Assembly: GCA_910578255.1 (NCBI GenBank)
Contig: CAJTQM010000006.1
Coordinates: 36,682-69,555, forward strand
Source: an uncultured Oscillospiraceae bacterium
Lineage (GTDB): Bacteria > Bacillota > Clostridia > Oscillospirales > Ruminococcaceae
Length of the DNA: 32,874 bases
Direction of reading: 5' to 3'
Shown here: in pieces, positions 19,639-27,021 of the stretch
Numbering within the stretch: the stretch's first letter is position 1
Layout of the letters: each line of letters opens with the position of its first letter
Position numbers and translations under genes: made by a program
The notes under the pieces: model-generated
Told to the model about the DNA's origin: nothing
Seen by the model: only the letters and a program-made list of their open reading frames with translations
Databases searched by the model: none

Positions 19639-20220
19639 TTATGCGTTTGCAACCGTCTTCTGGGGGCGGCGCAGAGTCTTGGGATCAATCGCCAGGCAGA
19701 GCACCGCGATAATCACCGCAGTGAGGAACATATTGGGGATCATATATCCGCCGTTATAGGTCAGGGAGTACAGCCAGACAGGCTGCCCCTCCGGCGCAAA
19801 GGAGTCCCAAATAAGAATGCCAGACAAAAAGCTGCAAAGAAACCGGATAAAGGTAACGGCCAACGCGCCGACGGTATATCCTACCAGCTTGTTGGAAAAG
19901 GGTTTGGCAAATAAGTCGGCGGCGCCCAATACGGTGAAGGCGATGACATAATCTAAAAGGATGCACAGGGTAAAAGCGAGAATGGTGCCGGCCGGCGGCG
20001 CGTAAAATCCGGTGATGATCTGCACGATACAGTAGACAAAGCCGGTTAAAAGACCCCATTTGGCCCCGTGGCGGTAGGAGAGAAATACAATCGGAACCAT
20101 GGAGACCGAAACGGAACCGCCGTTGGGCCATTTGGGCAGGGGAAGAATGTCCAGAACGATCGCCAGCGCGATCATTAAAGCGCATTCAACCAGGATGCGG
20201 GTTTTGCTTGTTTTTTGCAT
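19639..20220 (-). CDS. thiT: Thiamine ECF transporter S-component ThiT
   Basis: This is a 193-residue integral membrane protein with about six hydrophobic segments. It is the substrate-binding subunit that captures thiamine and docks with the shared EcfA-EcfA'-EcfT energising module, none of which is in this window. Family features include GGSVSVSMVPI after the first helix, the SYRHGAKWGLLTG block, and a C-terminal YNGGYMIPN stretch whose aromatic and polar residues line the thiamine pocket in characterised ThiT. ATG at 20220 is preferred because AGGAG lies 9 bases upstream; an ATG three codons earlier directly abuts that site. The assignment is strongly supported by the TPP riboswitch in its leader. 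Confidence 0.94.
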   Translation of the reverse strand: MQKTSKTRILVECALMIALAIVLDILPLPKWPNGGSVSVSMVPIVFLSYRHGAKWGLLTGFVYCIVQIITGFYAPPAGTILAFTLCILLDYVIAFTVLGAADLFAKPFSNKLVGYTVGALAVTFIRFLCSFLSGILIWDSFAPEGQPVWLYSLTYNGGYMIPNMFLTAVIIAVLCLAIDPKTLRRPQKTVANA

Positions 20221-20246
20221 ATGGGTCATCTCCTAAAAAAATCTAC

Positions 20247-20282
20247 AAAAAAACGCTGCATGGATAAAAACCATACAACGCG
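20247..20282 (-). terminator. Attenuator terminator of the thiT TPP riboswitch
   Basis: Read on the minus strand, CGTTGTATGG pairs with CCATGCAGCG (two G-U pairs) across a T-rich loop and is followed by seven T residues. Its position between the aptamer and the thiT start is that of an expression platform that stops transcription when TPP is bound. Confidence 0.85.
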
Positions 20283-20289
20283 CATGTTA

Positions 20290-20385
20290 CACATTTCCTA
20301 CGCTGGCATTATCCAGATCAGGTTATGGGTTTCGGATATCGCTTTATCCGCTCTCAGCCGCGTATACGCAGCACCCCGTATTCAA
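20290..20385 (-). promoter_or_regulatory. TPP (THI-element) riboswitch
   Basis: On the minus strand the conserved aptamer parts appear in order: ACGGGGTGC (20371-20379), CTGAGAG (20351-20357), and the pyrophosphate-arm block AACCTGATCTGGATAATGCC followed by AGCGTAGGAAA (20294-20324). All match the THI-box consensus almost exactly. Between promoter and thiT, it should reduce thiT expression when thiamine pyrophosphate is plentiful. Confidence 0.97.
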
Positions 20386-20411
20386 TTCCCGCAACGTTTG
20401 ATTGCGTTTTT

Positions 20412-20439
20412 ATTATACCGGTTTGTCCTAAAAAGTCAA
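20412..20439 (-). promoter_or_regulatory. Sigma-A promoter of thiT
   Basis: On the minus strand, TTGACT (20434-20439) and TATAAT (20412-20417) are separated by 16 bases. Transcription would begin just before the riboswitch. The plus-strand remainder of the 375-base gap up to the sigma factor shows no clear promoter. Confidence 0.85.
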
Positions 20440-20595
20440 GAGGCGGGCGGACTTTGCCGAAAAAACTGCGTTTTTATGATGCTGCCCATCCATTGTAAAA
20501 GTTTTTTTGAGGATCGGGCCGGCATTTGAAGTGCAAGCGGACGGATGGTCGTTTATTTTTGTAAAGGCAGCTACAAAGGCGGTGATGCAGAGGAA

Positions 20596-21117
20596 ATGAC
20601 AGATGAAAAGTTTAAGGATCTGGTCATACAGTATGAAAAGCTGGTTTTTACCGTTTGCTATCAGCTGGTTCATGATTATCACGAGTCACAAAACCTCACG
20701 CAGGAAACCTTTCTTGCAGCTTACCGCCACATTGATACCTATCAAGGAGAAAACTACAAGCCGTGGCTGATTCGTATTGCCAGCAACAAGGCCAAGGATT
20801 ATTTAAAAAGCGCCTACGCGCGCCGCGTGCAGCTGGACTATGATTCGGTTGGAGAAGAAATGGTGGACCTGCGCGCCGGACCGGATGAGGCATATATCCA
20901 GCAGGAGACGCAGGATACTGTTCTACAAGCGATCCACAGCCTGAAGGAGCCCTATCAAAAGGCGGTATCAATGTATTTTTTAGAAGAAAAATCGACGGAA
21001 GAAATTGCAGAAATCCTGGGCCGCCCGGTTAAAACGGTCCAGACCCAGATTTACCGAGGGAAATTTCTTCTGCGGGAAATGCTCAAAGAAACGGTTGGAA
21101 AGGAGAGAGGCCTATGA
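20596..21117 (+). CDS. ECF-family RNA polymerase sigma factor
   Basis: This is a 173-residue sigma-70 family protein with only regions 2 and 4, the ECF layout. Region 2 spans about residues 10-70 (YEKLVFTVCYQLVHDYHESQ, then the -10 recognition part LTQETFLAAYRHI). Region 4 is at about 115-170, with the helix-turn-helix STEEIAEILGRPVKTVQTQIYRGK. ATG at 20596 gives the standard N-terminus; an upstream in-frame ATG at 20545 adds 17 non-conserved residues. The ribosome binding site is ambiguous (GGCGGTGA at 10 bases, or AGAGGA very close). Its stop overlaps the start of the next gene (ATGA), an arrangement typical of sigma/anti-sigma pairs. The target promoters are unknown, though ECF operons are often autoregulated. 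Confidence 0.92.
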   Translation: MTDEKFKDLVIQYEKLVFTVCYQLVHDYHESQNLTQETFLAAYRHIDTYQGENYKPWLIRIASNKAKDYLKSAYARRVQLDYDSVGEEMVDLRAGPDEAYIQQETQDTVLQAIHSLKEPYQKAVSMYFLEEKSTEEIAEILGRPVKTVQTQIYRGKFLLREMLKETVGKERGL

Positions 21118-21635
21118 GTTTTGCATTGTTTTACGAAGACGGACATCTGACCGACGAGGCCTTGCAGGCGCTGATTCGCGAAGAGGAGCTTGACACACTG
21201 CAGCGGCTGGAGATTTCTGAGCACCTTTCTTTTTGCGATTTATGCACACTGCGCTACACGGATCTTTTATGCGAGGAGGTTTTGCAGTCTCCCGCTGTTC
21301 CCCTTTACGGCGAGGTGATGAAAAAGGTTCGAGAGCGGGCGAGAAGGGCGTTTTTGCGCAGGTTTGCCACTGTGTCTGCCGCCGCTTGTCTGGCGATGGT
21401 TTTTTGGTGGAGCGGGGTCTTTACCTTCCCGGCGAGGAGTATGGAAAAGGAGGGGAGACCGACCCACACCATGGAAATCAGCCGGGAGGATGAAAAACCG
21501 TCGGGCTTGGCGGGAATTCGGAGCAGCTTACAGCAGCTGACATCGGGTCTGGGGAATTGGACGCAAAGCTTTTTTGATTCACCGGACGAGGCCTTTGGCG
21601 GGGAAAAGGAAAACCTGGCCAAAACCGCCGGATAA
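21114..21635 (+). CDS. Zinc-finger-type transmembrane anti-sigma factor
   Basis: This is a 173-residue protein with a ZAS-type H-x3-C-x2-C motif (H37, C41, C44 in HLSFCDLC), a single membrane helix at about 84-105 (FATVSAAACLAMVFWWSGVF), and a short extracytoplasmic tail of about 65 residues. This is the layout of membrane anti-sigma factors that hold an ECF sigma factor until a signal arrives. The start overlaps the sigma stop by four bases (ATGA), with GGAGAG upstream, so translation is coupled and stoichiometric. The extracytoplasmic tail is too short to suggest a sensor fold. The role is inferred from motif, topology and context. Confidence 0.85.
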   Translation: MSFALFYEDGHLTDEALQALIREEELDTLQRLEISEHLSFCDLCTLRYTDLLCEEVLQSPAVPLYGEVMKKVRERARRAFLRRFATVSAAACLAMVFWWSGVFTFPARSMEKEGRPTHTMEISREDEKPSGLAGIRSSLQQLTSGLGNWTQSFFDSPDEAFGGEKENLAKTAG

Positions 21636-21665
21636 AGCGTTTATCAATGAAAAGGAGAAATTTGC

Positions 21666-22223
21666 ATGGAGAGAAATAAGTTTTTTGTGTTTTGCTGCGC
21701 TTTTGTGCCAGGCGCGGGGCAAATGTATCTGGGAATGATGAAAAAGGGACTTACGATTCTGACTCTTTTCTGGGGCGTTATTGGCGTGGCGGTTATGCTG
21801 GATCTGGGCGTTTTATGCATATTTTTGCCGATCATCTGGTTTTACTCCTTTTTTGACACGTTTAACAGTGCCCGGTATAATGGAGATCAGCGCCTGATGA
21901 TGGACTACAAGTTTTGGGAGGATCTGAAAAACGGCGGTTGGGTGCCGAAAATCGGAATCGGCTCAAAGGTCTCCGGCAAAGCGCCGAAGTTTTTAGGGCT
22001 GGGCTGTATCCTTTTGGGCGTTTATTCTTTGTACGAGTCGATCATTAAGCCGATGTACTGGAGATTTGACCTGCCGGATTGGCTGTTCTTTATCCTAAAC
22101 CGCATTCCCAATTTTATCGTTGCGGTGGCGATCATCGGCTTGGGAATCTATTTATTAAACAGAGAGAGAGCATCGAAAGAGACGGAGGATTTTGTAGAAT
22201 ATCAGGAGGGACATCATGAATAA
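21666..22223 (+). CDS. TM2-domain-like membrane protein
   Basis: This is a 185-residue membrane protein. The N-terminal part has the TM2-type signature (FVPGAGQMYLGMMKKG) and two helices (about 8-25 and 29-65, the latter long enough to include a turn). The middle is charged and soluble (about 66-110). Two more helices lie near 114-130 and 148-165, with a charged C-terminus. TM2-like proteins have no general biochemical function. AAAGGAGAAA precedes the ATG. It begins 30 bases after the anti-sigma gene and overlaps the next gene by 8 bases, so it belongs to the same operon and may be part of the sensing or response apparatus. Confidence 0.75.
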   Translation: MERNKFFVFCCAFVPGAGQMYLGMMKKGLTILTLFWGVIGVAVMLDLGVLCIFLPIIWFYSFFDTFNSARYNGDQRLMMDYKFWEDLKNGGWVPKIGIGSKVSGKAPKFLGLGCILLGVYSLYESIIKPMYWRFDLPDWLFFILNRIPNFIVAVAIIGLGIYLLNRERASKETEDFVEYQEGHHE

Positions 22224-23355
22224 CTTTGAACCGGAAATGGAAAACAATACAGAGCAGAACAAACAAACCGCGGCCGACAGCATGGCGCAGAAGCAGCCGG
22301 CGCCGCAGGCGGGTCCGCAGATGCCGCCCAGATACCCGCAGCCACCGGTAGTTTACCCGGTGCAGCCGCCGCAACCGAAAGGGCGCCGGGTCGGTACGAT
22401 CACCATGGCCTGCGCGCTGATTGCCGTTGGCGTTTTACTGCTGATTGGCACGTTTAACCAGTCTGTCAGCGTTTTGCTACTGGCAAAGCTTGCACCGATT
22501 ATTCTGATCGTTTTAGGAATCGAGATTCTGCTTCGCTACTTTTTATCCAAGGGAGAAAAGCTTCGTTATGACTTTTTAAGCGGATTTATCTGCTTTATCC
22601 TGATTATCGGAAGTCTTGGGATGGCGGTGATTCCGGAATTGTGGTACAACTGGGGGCCTCATCGCAGCATGCTGGAAGAAGATTTGCAGGTCCAGGCCAA
22701 GCAGGTTTGCGCAAAGGCTTTGAAGGATGAGACCAACGTGACCAGTATGAACATCTATTTTGATCTGCGGCATGTGGATTTGCCGGAGGCCATGTCCATA
22801 GACGATCTGCGCCCGGCAGATTACGTAAGAGCAGAACTGAGAATGAGTAATAGTTTTACCAGTATAGAAGAATTTGCAAAAGCGGCGCAGTCGGTTCTCA
22901 AAAAAATTGCGGCGACAGGCATTCCGTTTGATTATATCAACCTGATGACTCCTTCGGTGGAGCAGCTGTATGGATACAGCCTGTACCTGGATGATGGTAT
23001 GGGATTTGATCTTTCGATTGAACAGCTGCTGGACAATATTTCCATTCAATATGACGGCTATGACGATGGGTATCCATACGGCCTGGAAGATGTAGCAGGC
23101 TTTGCGGAGACCTATATGGACAGATTCCACTCGTTTGTGGAGGAATTTGCCGAGGCCATGCCGCAGGAATATCCGGCACGGTGCCGGGCGTTTGCCAGCC
23201 ACTACCAGGAGCAGTATGACGCTTTCCTGAACGGGGAAGAGGTCATTTTCCCGGAAGACGAGTACGCTACCCCCGACGTACCGGTTTTGCCGGAGGATTC
23301 TTCGGAGGTCGAACCGGCGGAGGATACATCCACGCCGGAGGAAATAGCGGCGTAG
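22216..23355 (+). CDS. Pro-rich multi-TM protein with a large extracytoplasmic domain
   Basis: This 379-residue protein is not recognised as a whole. Residues 1-57 are cytoplasmic and rich in Pro and Gln (PQPPVVYPVQPPQP). Three helices follow at about 58-80, 83-105 and 117-137, a hairpin-like block reminiscent of LiaI/LiaF-type (DUF5668-like) regions. The rest (about 140-379) should lie outside the membrane; it is strongly acidic and ends in a Pro/Glu/Ser/Thr-rich tail. The extracytoplasmic part has aromatic-rich stretches (DGYDDGYPYG) but no known fold that I can see. It is the last gene of the ECF operon, overlaps the TM2-like gene, and ends at a strong terminator. A role in envelope stress sensing is inference from context. 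Confidence 0.75.
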   Translation: MNNFEPEMENNTEQNKQTAADSMAQKQPAPQAGPQMPPRYPQPPVVYPVQPPQPKGRRVGTITMACALIAVGVLLLIGTFNQSVSVLLLAKLAPIILIVLGIEILLRYFLSKGEKLRYDFLSGFICFILIIGSLGMAVIPELWYNWGPHRSMLEEDLQVQAKQVCAKALKDETNVTSMNIYFDLRHVDLPEAMSIDDLRPADYVRAELRMSNSFTSIEEFAKAAQSVLKKIAATGIPFDYINLMTPSVEQLYGYSLYLDDGMGFDLSIEQLLDNISIQYDGYDDGYPYGLEDVAGFAETYMDRFHSFVEEFAEAMPQEYPARCRAFASHYQEQYDAFLNGEEVIFPEDEYATPDVPVLPEDSSEVEPAEDTSTPEEIAA

Positions 23356-23369
23356 AGGCTTTTAAAACA

Positions 23370-23402
23370 AAAAATCCCCGCCCTAAGGGCGGGGATTTTT
23401 TT
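23370..23402 (+). terminator. Terminator of the ECF sigma operon
   Basis: AAATCCCCGCCC pairs with GGGCGGGGATTT across a TAA-type loop, followed by more T residues. The stem is GC-rich and perfect. Confidence 0.95.
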
Positions 23403-23415
23403 GCTGCAAACCCAG

Positions 23416-23446
23416 AAAAAGGGCCAGATTGTTTACCCGGCCCTTT
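23416..23446 (-). terminator. Terminator of the 2-oxoacid oxidoreductase operon
   Basis: On the minus strand AAAGGGCC pairs with GGCCCTTT across a 13-base loop and runs into TTTTT. It begins 16 bases after the gamma-subunit stop. Confidence 0.8.
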
Positions 23447-23461
23447 AGCGATTTGGTGGGA

Positions 23462-23998
23462 CTATTCGTACTGCATGCCAAGTTCGATGGCGCGAAGGTT
23501 CGCTTCGATCAAATGTCTCTTTTTGGGGGGAACACATTTGTCGATGGCTTTTTTTACCGCTTCGAAATCCGCGAAGCCGGTATGCTTTAAAATCACGCCA
23601 ATGAGGATAATGTTCGCCAGCCCCTGCAAATCGTTTTCGCTGGCCAAAGCGGTAGCGGGGACATAAACAGCAGTGATGTCGGTCCGGCTGCTTTTTTTGT
23701 CGACCAGCGTGCTGTCGATGACCGCTAAGCCGCCGGGCGCCACCGCGTCGATAAATTTATCGTAGGACTGCAGATTCATGGCCATCAAAACATCCGGCGA
23801 TAAAACCAGGGGAGAGCCGATGGGCTCATCGGAAATGCAGACGCTACAATTGGCGGTGCCGCCGCGCATTTCCGGGCCATAGGAGGGAAGCCAGGAGACC
23901 TCTTTGCCATCCATCAGACCAGAATAGGCGATGACCTTACCGGAAAAAAGAATGCCCTGTCCGCCAAATCCAGCCAATAAGAAATTTTTCAGCGCCAC
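23462..23998 (-). CDS. 2-oxoacid:ferredoxin oxidoreductase, gamma subunit
   Basis: This 178-residue subunit belongs to the gamma family of pyruvate/ketoisovalerate/2-oxoglutarate:ferredoxin oxidoreductases, which make acyl-CoA and reduced ferredoxin from 2-oxoacids. It has the N-terminal FLLAGFGGQGILFSGK motif, SYGPEMRGGTANCSV, and SPDVLMAMN. The GTG start at 23998 shares one base with the TAG stop of the beta subunit (TAGTG) and has AGGAGG about 9 bases upstream. It is the last gene of the four-subunit set. Sequence alone does not decide between branched-chain (Vor) and 2-oxoglutarate (Kor) substrates. Confidence 0.92.
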   Translation of the reverse strand: MALKNFLLAGFGGQGILFSGKVIAYSGLMDGKEVSWLPSYGPEMRGGTANCSVCISDEPIGSPLVLSPDVLMAMNLQSYDKFIDAVAPGGLAVIDSTLVDKKSSRTDITAVYVPATALASENDLQGLANIILIGVILKHTGFADFEAVKKAIDKCVPPKKRHLIEANLRAIELGMQYE

Positions 23999-24747
23999 TA
24001 TTTATCGCCTCCTGTGATGTCTTTGTAAACGCCCAGAGGGTAGTAAGGAATCATATTATCCCGCAGCCAGTCCAACGCTTCAATGGGCGTTAAGCCCCAG
24101 TTGGTCGGGCAGGAGGAAAGGACCTCGACAATGGAAAAGCCCTTTTTGTTGACCTGATTTTCGAACGCCTTTTTAATTGCGGCTTTTGCTTTGCGGATAT
24201 TGGGTACACAGTCCACCGAAACCCGCTCGGCGTAGGCGACACCGTCGAGGGTGGAGAGCATTTCGCAGATGCGCACCGGATATCCGGCGGTGGAAACATC
24301 CCGTCCGTAGGGGGTGGTTTGGGTAACCTGACCGGGAAGGCTTGTAGGGGCCATCTGTCCGCCGGTCATACCGTAAATAGCATTGTTGACGAAAATGACG
24401 GTGATATTTTCTCCGCGGGTGGCGGAATGGACCGTTTCGGCGGTGCCGATGGCGGCCAGATCGCCGTCGCCCTGATAGGTAAAGACGATATTATCCGGCA
24501 GCGCCCGCTTTAAACCGGTGGCGACCGCCGGGGCCCGGCCGTGGGGCGCCTCGACCATATCGCAGGTAAAGTAGTTGTAGGCCATTACCGCGCAGCCCAC
24601 CGGGGCAACGCCGACGGTTTTCCCCTCAATGCCCAGTTCCTCTATAGCCTGGGCGACCAGGGTGTGGATGATACCGTGGGTGCAGCCGGGGCAATAATGC
24701 AGGGTCGCGTCGCTTAAAGTTTTTGGTTTTTCAAATACGACTGCCAT
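23998..24747 (-). CDS. 2-oxoacid:ferredoxin oxidoreductase, beta subunit (TPP-binding)
   Basis: This is the 249-residue subunit that binds thiamine pyrophosphate. The TPP/Mg2+ signature is GDGDLAAIG followed by NNAIYGMTGGQ. Cysteines in YCPGCTHG (C19, C22), plus further Cys such as the one in VAPVGCAV, suit the proximal 4Fe-4S cluster. It starts at ATG 24747, overlapping the alpha stop by one base (TAATG) and preceded by GGGAGGC. Need for TPP links it functionally to the thiamine transporter encoded 4 kb away. Length is normal for the four-subunit type. Confidence 0.93.
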   Translation of the reverse strand: MAVVFEKPKTLSDATLHYCPGCTHGIIHTLVAQAIEELGIEGKTVGVAPVGCAVMAYNYFTCDMVEAPHGRAPAVATGLKRALPDNIVFTYQGDGDLAAIGTAETVHSATRGENITVIFVNNAIYGMTGGQMAPTSLPGQVTQTTPYGRDVSTAGYPVRICEMLSTLDGVAYAERVSVDCVPNIRKAKAAIKKAFENQVNKKGFSIVEVLSSCPTNWGLTPIEALDWLRDNMIPYYPLGVYKDITGGDK

Positions 24748-25820
24748 TATTTAGCGCCTCCCATCGTTTTTTCAATTTGCTCCAGCACTTCGGCGGGAGA
24801 AGGAATGATACCGCCGGTGCGTCCGAAAAAGTAGACAGGCTTTTTGCCGTTGACAGCCAGCCGTACATCATCTACCATCTGACCCATGCTCATCTCCACG
24901 CTCATAAAGCAAGAGGCGGTTTCAGCCGCTTTTTGGATGACCTTTTCAGGGAAGGGCCACAGGGTGATGGGGCGGATCATACCCGCCTTAATTCCTTTGG
25001 CGCGGGCGCTGTTGACGGCGCTTTTGACGATTCGGGAGGTGGCGCCGAAGCTGACCAGCACGATGTCTGCGTCGTCTACCAGATATTCCTCTGCCATCGG
25101 CTCCTTTTCCTTGATGAGATCGTAACGATTAAAACGCTCCATAACCTTTTGCTCTAATTCGTTGGGATCCAGATACAGAGAATTCACAATATTGTGGACG
25201 CGTTTGTTTTGGTGGCCGGTGGTTGCCCAGGGCTTTTCGATTTTTTGCTCCGCTTCTCTTTCCGGGAACTCCACCGGCTCCATCATCTGACCCAACATAC
25301 CGTCGGCGAGAATCATAGCGGGCATACGGTACTCGTCCGCTTTGTCATATGCGGTATAGACCAGGTCTACCATTTCCTGGATGGTAGCAGGGGCGAAAAC
25401 AAGAATGTGAAAATCGCCGTGGCCGGTGGCGCGGGTGGCCTGCCAATAATCCGCCTGTGAAGGCTGAATTCCGCCTAATCCGGGGCCGCCGCGCTGTACG
25501 TTGATGATCAGACAGGGCAGGTCGGAACCGGCTATGTAGGAAATTCCTTCGGTTTTAAGAGAAATCCCGGGGGAAGAAGAGGAGGTCATGACCCGAACGC
25601 CGGCAGAAGCGGCGCCCAGCACCATATTGATTGCGGCAATTTCCGACTCTGCCTGCAAATAGGTACCGCCGATTTTCGGCATTCTTTTTGCCATATAAGC
25701 GGCGACTTCTGTTTGGGGCGTAATCGGATAACCAAAGAAATGGCGGCATCCGCTTTTGATTGCGGCTTCTGCCAATGCTTCGTTTCCTTTCATCAGTACA
25801 CGTTCAGCCAAATGATTCAC
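24747..25820 (-). CDS. vorB: 2-oxoacid:ferredoxin oxidoreductase, alpha subunit (VorB/KorA type)
   Basis: This 357-residue subunit carries the pyrimidine-binding domain (GYPITPQTEV near the N-terminus), the active-site Glu region LQAESEIAAINMVLGAASAG, and SSSSPGISLKTEG. GGPGLGGIQPSQADY and a C-terminal domain II complete it. In Clostridia, proteins of this size in this gene order are usually named VorB (3-methyl-2-oxobutanoate), but substrate specificity is not proven here. The GTG start at 25820 overlaps the delta stop by one base (TAGTG); its ribosome binding site is weak, so translational coupling to the delta gene is likely. Confidence 0.9.
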   Translation of the reverse strand: MNHLAERVLMKGNEALAEAAIKSGCRHFFGYPITPQTEVAAYMAKRMPKIGGTYLQAESEIAAINMVLGAASAGVRVMTSSSSPGISLKTEGISYIAGSDLPCLIINVQRGGPGLGGIQPSQADYWQATRATGHGDFHILVFAPATIQEMVDLVYTAYDKADEYRMPAMILADGMLGQMMEPVEFPEREAEQKIEKPWATTGHQNKRVHNIVNSLYLDPNELEQKVMERFNRYDLIKEKEPMAEEYLVDDADIVLVSFGATSRIVKSAVNSARAKGIKAGMIRPITLWPFPEKVIQKAAETASCFMSVEMSMGQMVDDVRLAVNGKKPVYFFGRTGGIIPSPAEVLEQIEKTMGGAK

Positions 25821-26026
25821 TACCTTTCCACTTTAATTGCACAGTCGGGACACATGGTCGCGCACATAGCGCAGCCAATGCAAAGGCTCATATCCGAGAC
25901 TTTTGCCGGGTGATATCCTTTTGCGTTTAGAATATCCTGCGCCAGAACAACGATCTTTTTGGGACATGCAGCCGTACAAAGACCGCAGCCTTTACAGATA
26001 TTTTCCGAAATGGTTACCTTCGCCAT
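25820..26026 (-). CDS. 2-oxoacid:ferredoxin oxidoreductase, delta subunit (2x4Fe-4S)
   Basis: This is a 68-residue ferredoxin-like subunit with two complete cluster motifs, CKGCGLCTAACP and CIGCAMCATMCP, that pass electrons from the catalytic subunits to ferredoxin. ATG at 26026 has TAAGGAGG at ideal spacing. It is the first of the four oxidoreductase genes and lies 109 bases after the ParA-like ATPase gene on the same strand. A direct repeat lies in that gap. Confidence 0.95.
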   Translation of the reverse strand: MAKVTISENICKGCGLCTAACPKKIVVLAQDILNAKGYHPAKVSDMSLCIGCAMCATMCPDCAIKVER

Positions 26027-26052
26027 TGCAATCCTCCTTATTTTTTGCTAAT

Positions 26053-26113
26053 CAAAACCGATAAACGGTCTATTGGCGATTTTTGTAAATTTACTTCCCG
26101 CAAAACCGATAAA
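26053..26113. repeat. Direct repeat upstream of the oxidoreductase operon
   Basis: CAAAACCGATAAA occurs at 26053-26065 and again at 26101-26113, 48 bases apart. Each copy is followed by a GCGATTTT-type stretch (26077 and 26117), so this looks like an imperfect tandem duplication. I see no clear -10/-35 pair in the gap. It may be an operator or a relic of slippage. Confidence 0.6.
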
Positions 26114-26135
26114 AAGCGATTTTGTGCGGGAATCC

Positions 26136-26822
26136 TTAAAGGGGCAGCTTTTTTTCCTCCCAAGGGGGAAGGACGTATAGGTCCACAGGGTAAACGGCAG
26201 GGTCCGGTATTTGGGCGGCCAAGCTACGCTCTGCTGCTGCCGCGACCAGCGGGATCCCCGCCAAGGATGCGACCGACCGGCCATACTCCAGCGCGTCGAG
26301 AATATCCTGGGCCGTGGTCTGCCCGCCAAGGTTGGAGTTGTTGACAACGCCGGTCGCAGTAAGACGGGAGGCTCCCTCAATTTCCCGCAGCACCTGCAGT
26401 GCTTCTTCCGGTTGCCGGGTCAGATAGCGGTACCGGTTGACCACATACAGCATGTCGAACGATTCTTCCTGAATCAGCTTTGCGTAGCGGCCCAAAGCGG
26501 CAGCGCCTGCGTCGTCACCGCCAACGTCGAAAATCACATAGCGGCCGTCCTCTTTATTGAAAACCGAATAGATGTCCGCGCCCAGCGCCGGGATATCCAG
26601 ATTGGTGTTCGCATAAGTAGGGCAGATCATCTCAATGCCCATCTGACCCAAGGCGTCCTTAAAATCGGCAGAACGAAAATAGGGGTTAACAATATCCAGA
26701 TCGACCAACACCGCCTTTTTTCCGGCTTTGCACAAATCCACGGCGAGATTGACCGCAAAATTGGTTTTTCCGCTTCCGTAATGACCGGTGATAATGGTAA
26801 TGCGTTTGCTGTTTTGGATCAT
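26136..26822 (-). CDS. ParA/MinD-like P-loop ATPase (CobQ/CobB/MinD/ParA family)
   Basis: This is a 228-residue SIMIBI-class ATPase. The variant Walker A is GHYGSGKTN near residue 12, followed by VLVDLDIVNPYFRS and FDVGGDDAGA (a switch II-like element), and VVNNSNLGG, which fits the base-recognition loop. It lacks the second signature lysine position seen in true ParA (KGGxxK), so plasmid-type partitioning is unlikely. ATG at 26822 is preceded by AAGGGGGA; the frame is open upstream but lacks a start signal. A sigma-A promoter lies at 26878-26906. Placement ahead of the 2-oxoacid oxidoreductase genes suggests a maturation or cofactor-handling role, possibly Fe-S, which is inference. Confidence 0.82.
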   Translation of the reverse strand: MIQNSKRITIITGHYGSGKTNFAVNLAVDLCKAGKKAVLVDLDIVNPYFRSADFKDALGQMGIEMICPTYANTNLDIPALGADIYSVFNKEDGRYVIFDVGGDDAGAAALGRYAKLIQEESFDMLYVVNRYRYLTRQPEEALQVLREIEGASRLTATGVVNNSNLGGQTTAQDILDALEYGRSVASLAGIPLVAAAAERSLAAQIPDPAVYPVDLYVLPPWEEKKLPL

Positions 26823-26877
26823 CCAATCCCCCTTTTCCTGCCAAAATACACTGACAGCATAAAAAACTGTCCTTAAC

Positions 26878-26906
26878 AGTATAGCATTTTTTAGCGCTTT
26901 ACACAA
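26878..26906 (-). promoter_or_regulatory. Sigma-A promoter of the ATPase/oxidoreductase operon
   Basis: On the minus strand, TTGTGT (26901-26906) and TATACT (26878-26883) are separated by 17 bases, with an extended -10 TGC. I see no terminator between the ATPase and delta genes, so it may drive all five. Confidence 0.75.
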
Positions 26907-27021
26907 TCGCAGTAAGGCCGTTACAATTCATTATTTTCTGGGAGAAAAAGCAGAAAAAATTAGTTTAATTGTCAAAAAGGGCAAATAGTTTGGAAGGACC
27001 TTACAAAAAGCTTCGTCCACA

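Noticed and set aside
20454..20480. TTGCCG-N15-TATGAT as a promoter for the sigma operon
   Set aside because: The spacer is too short and both boxes are imperfect.
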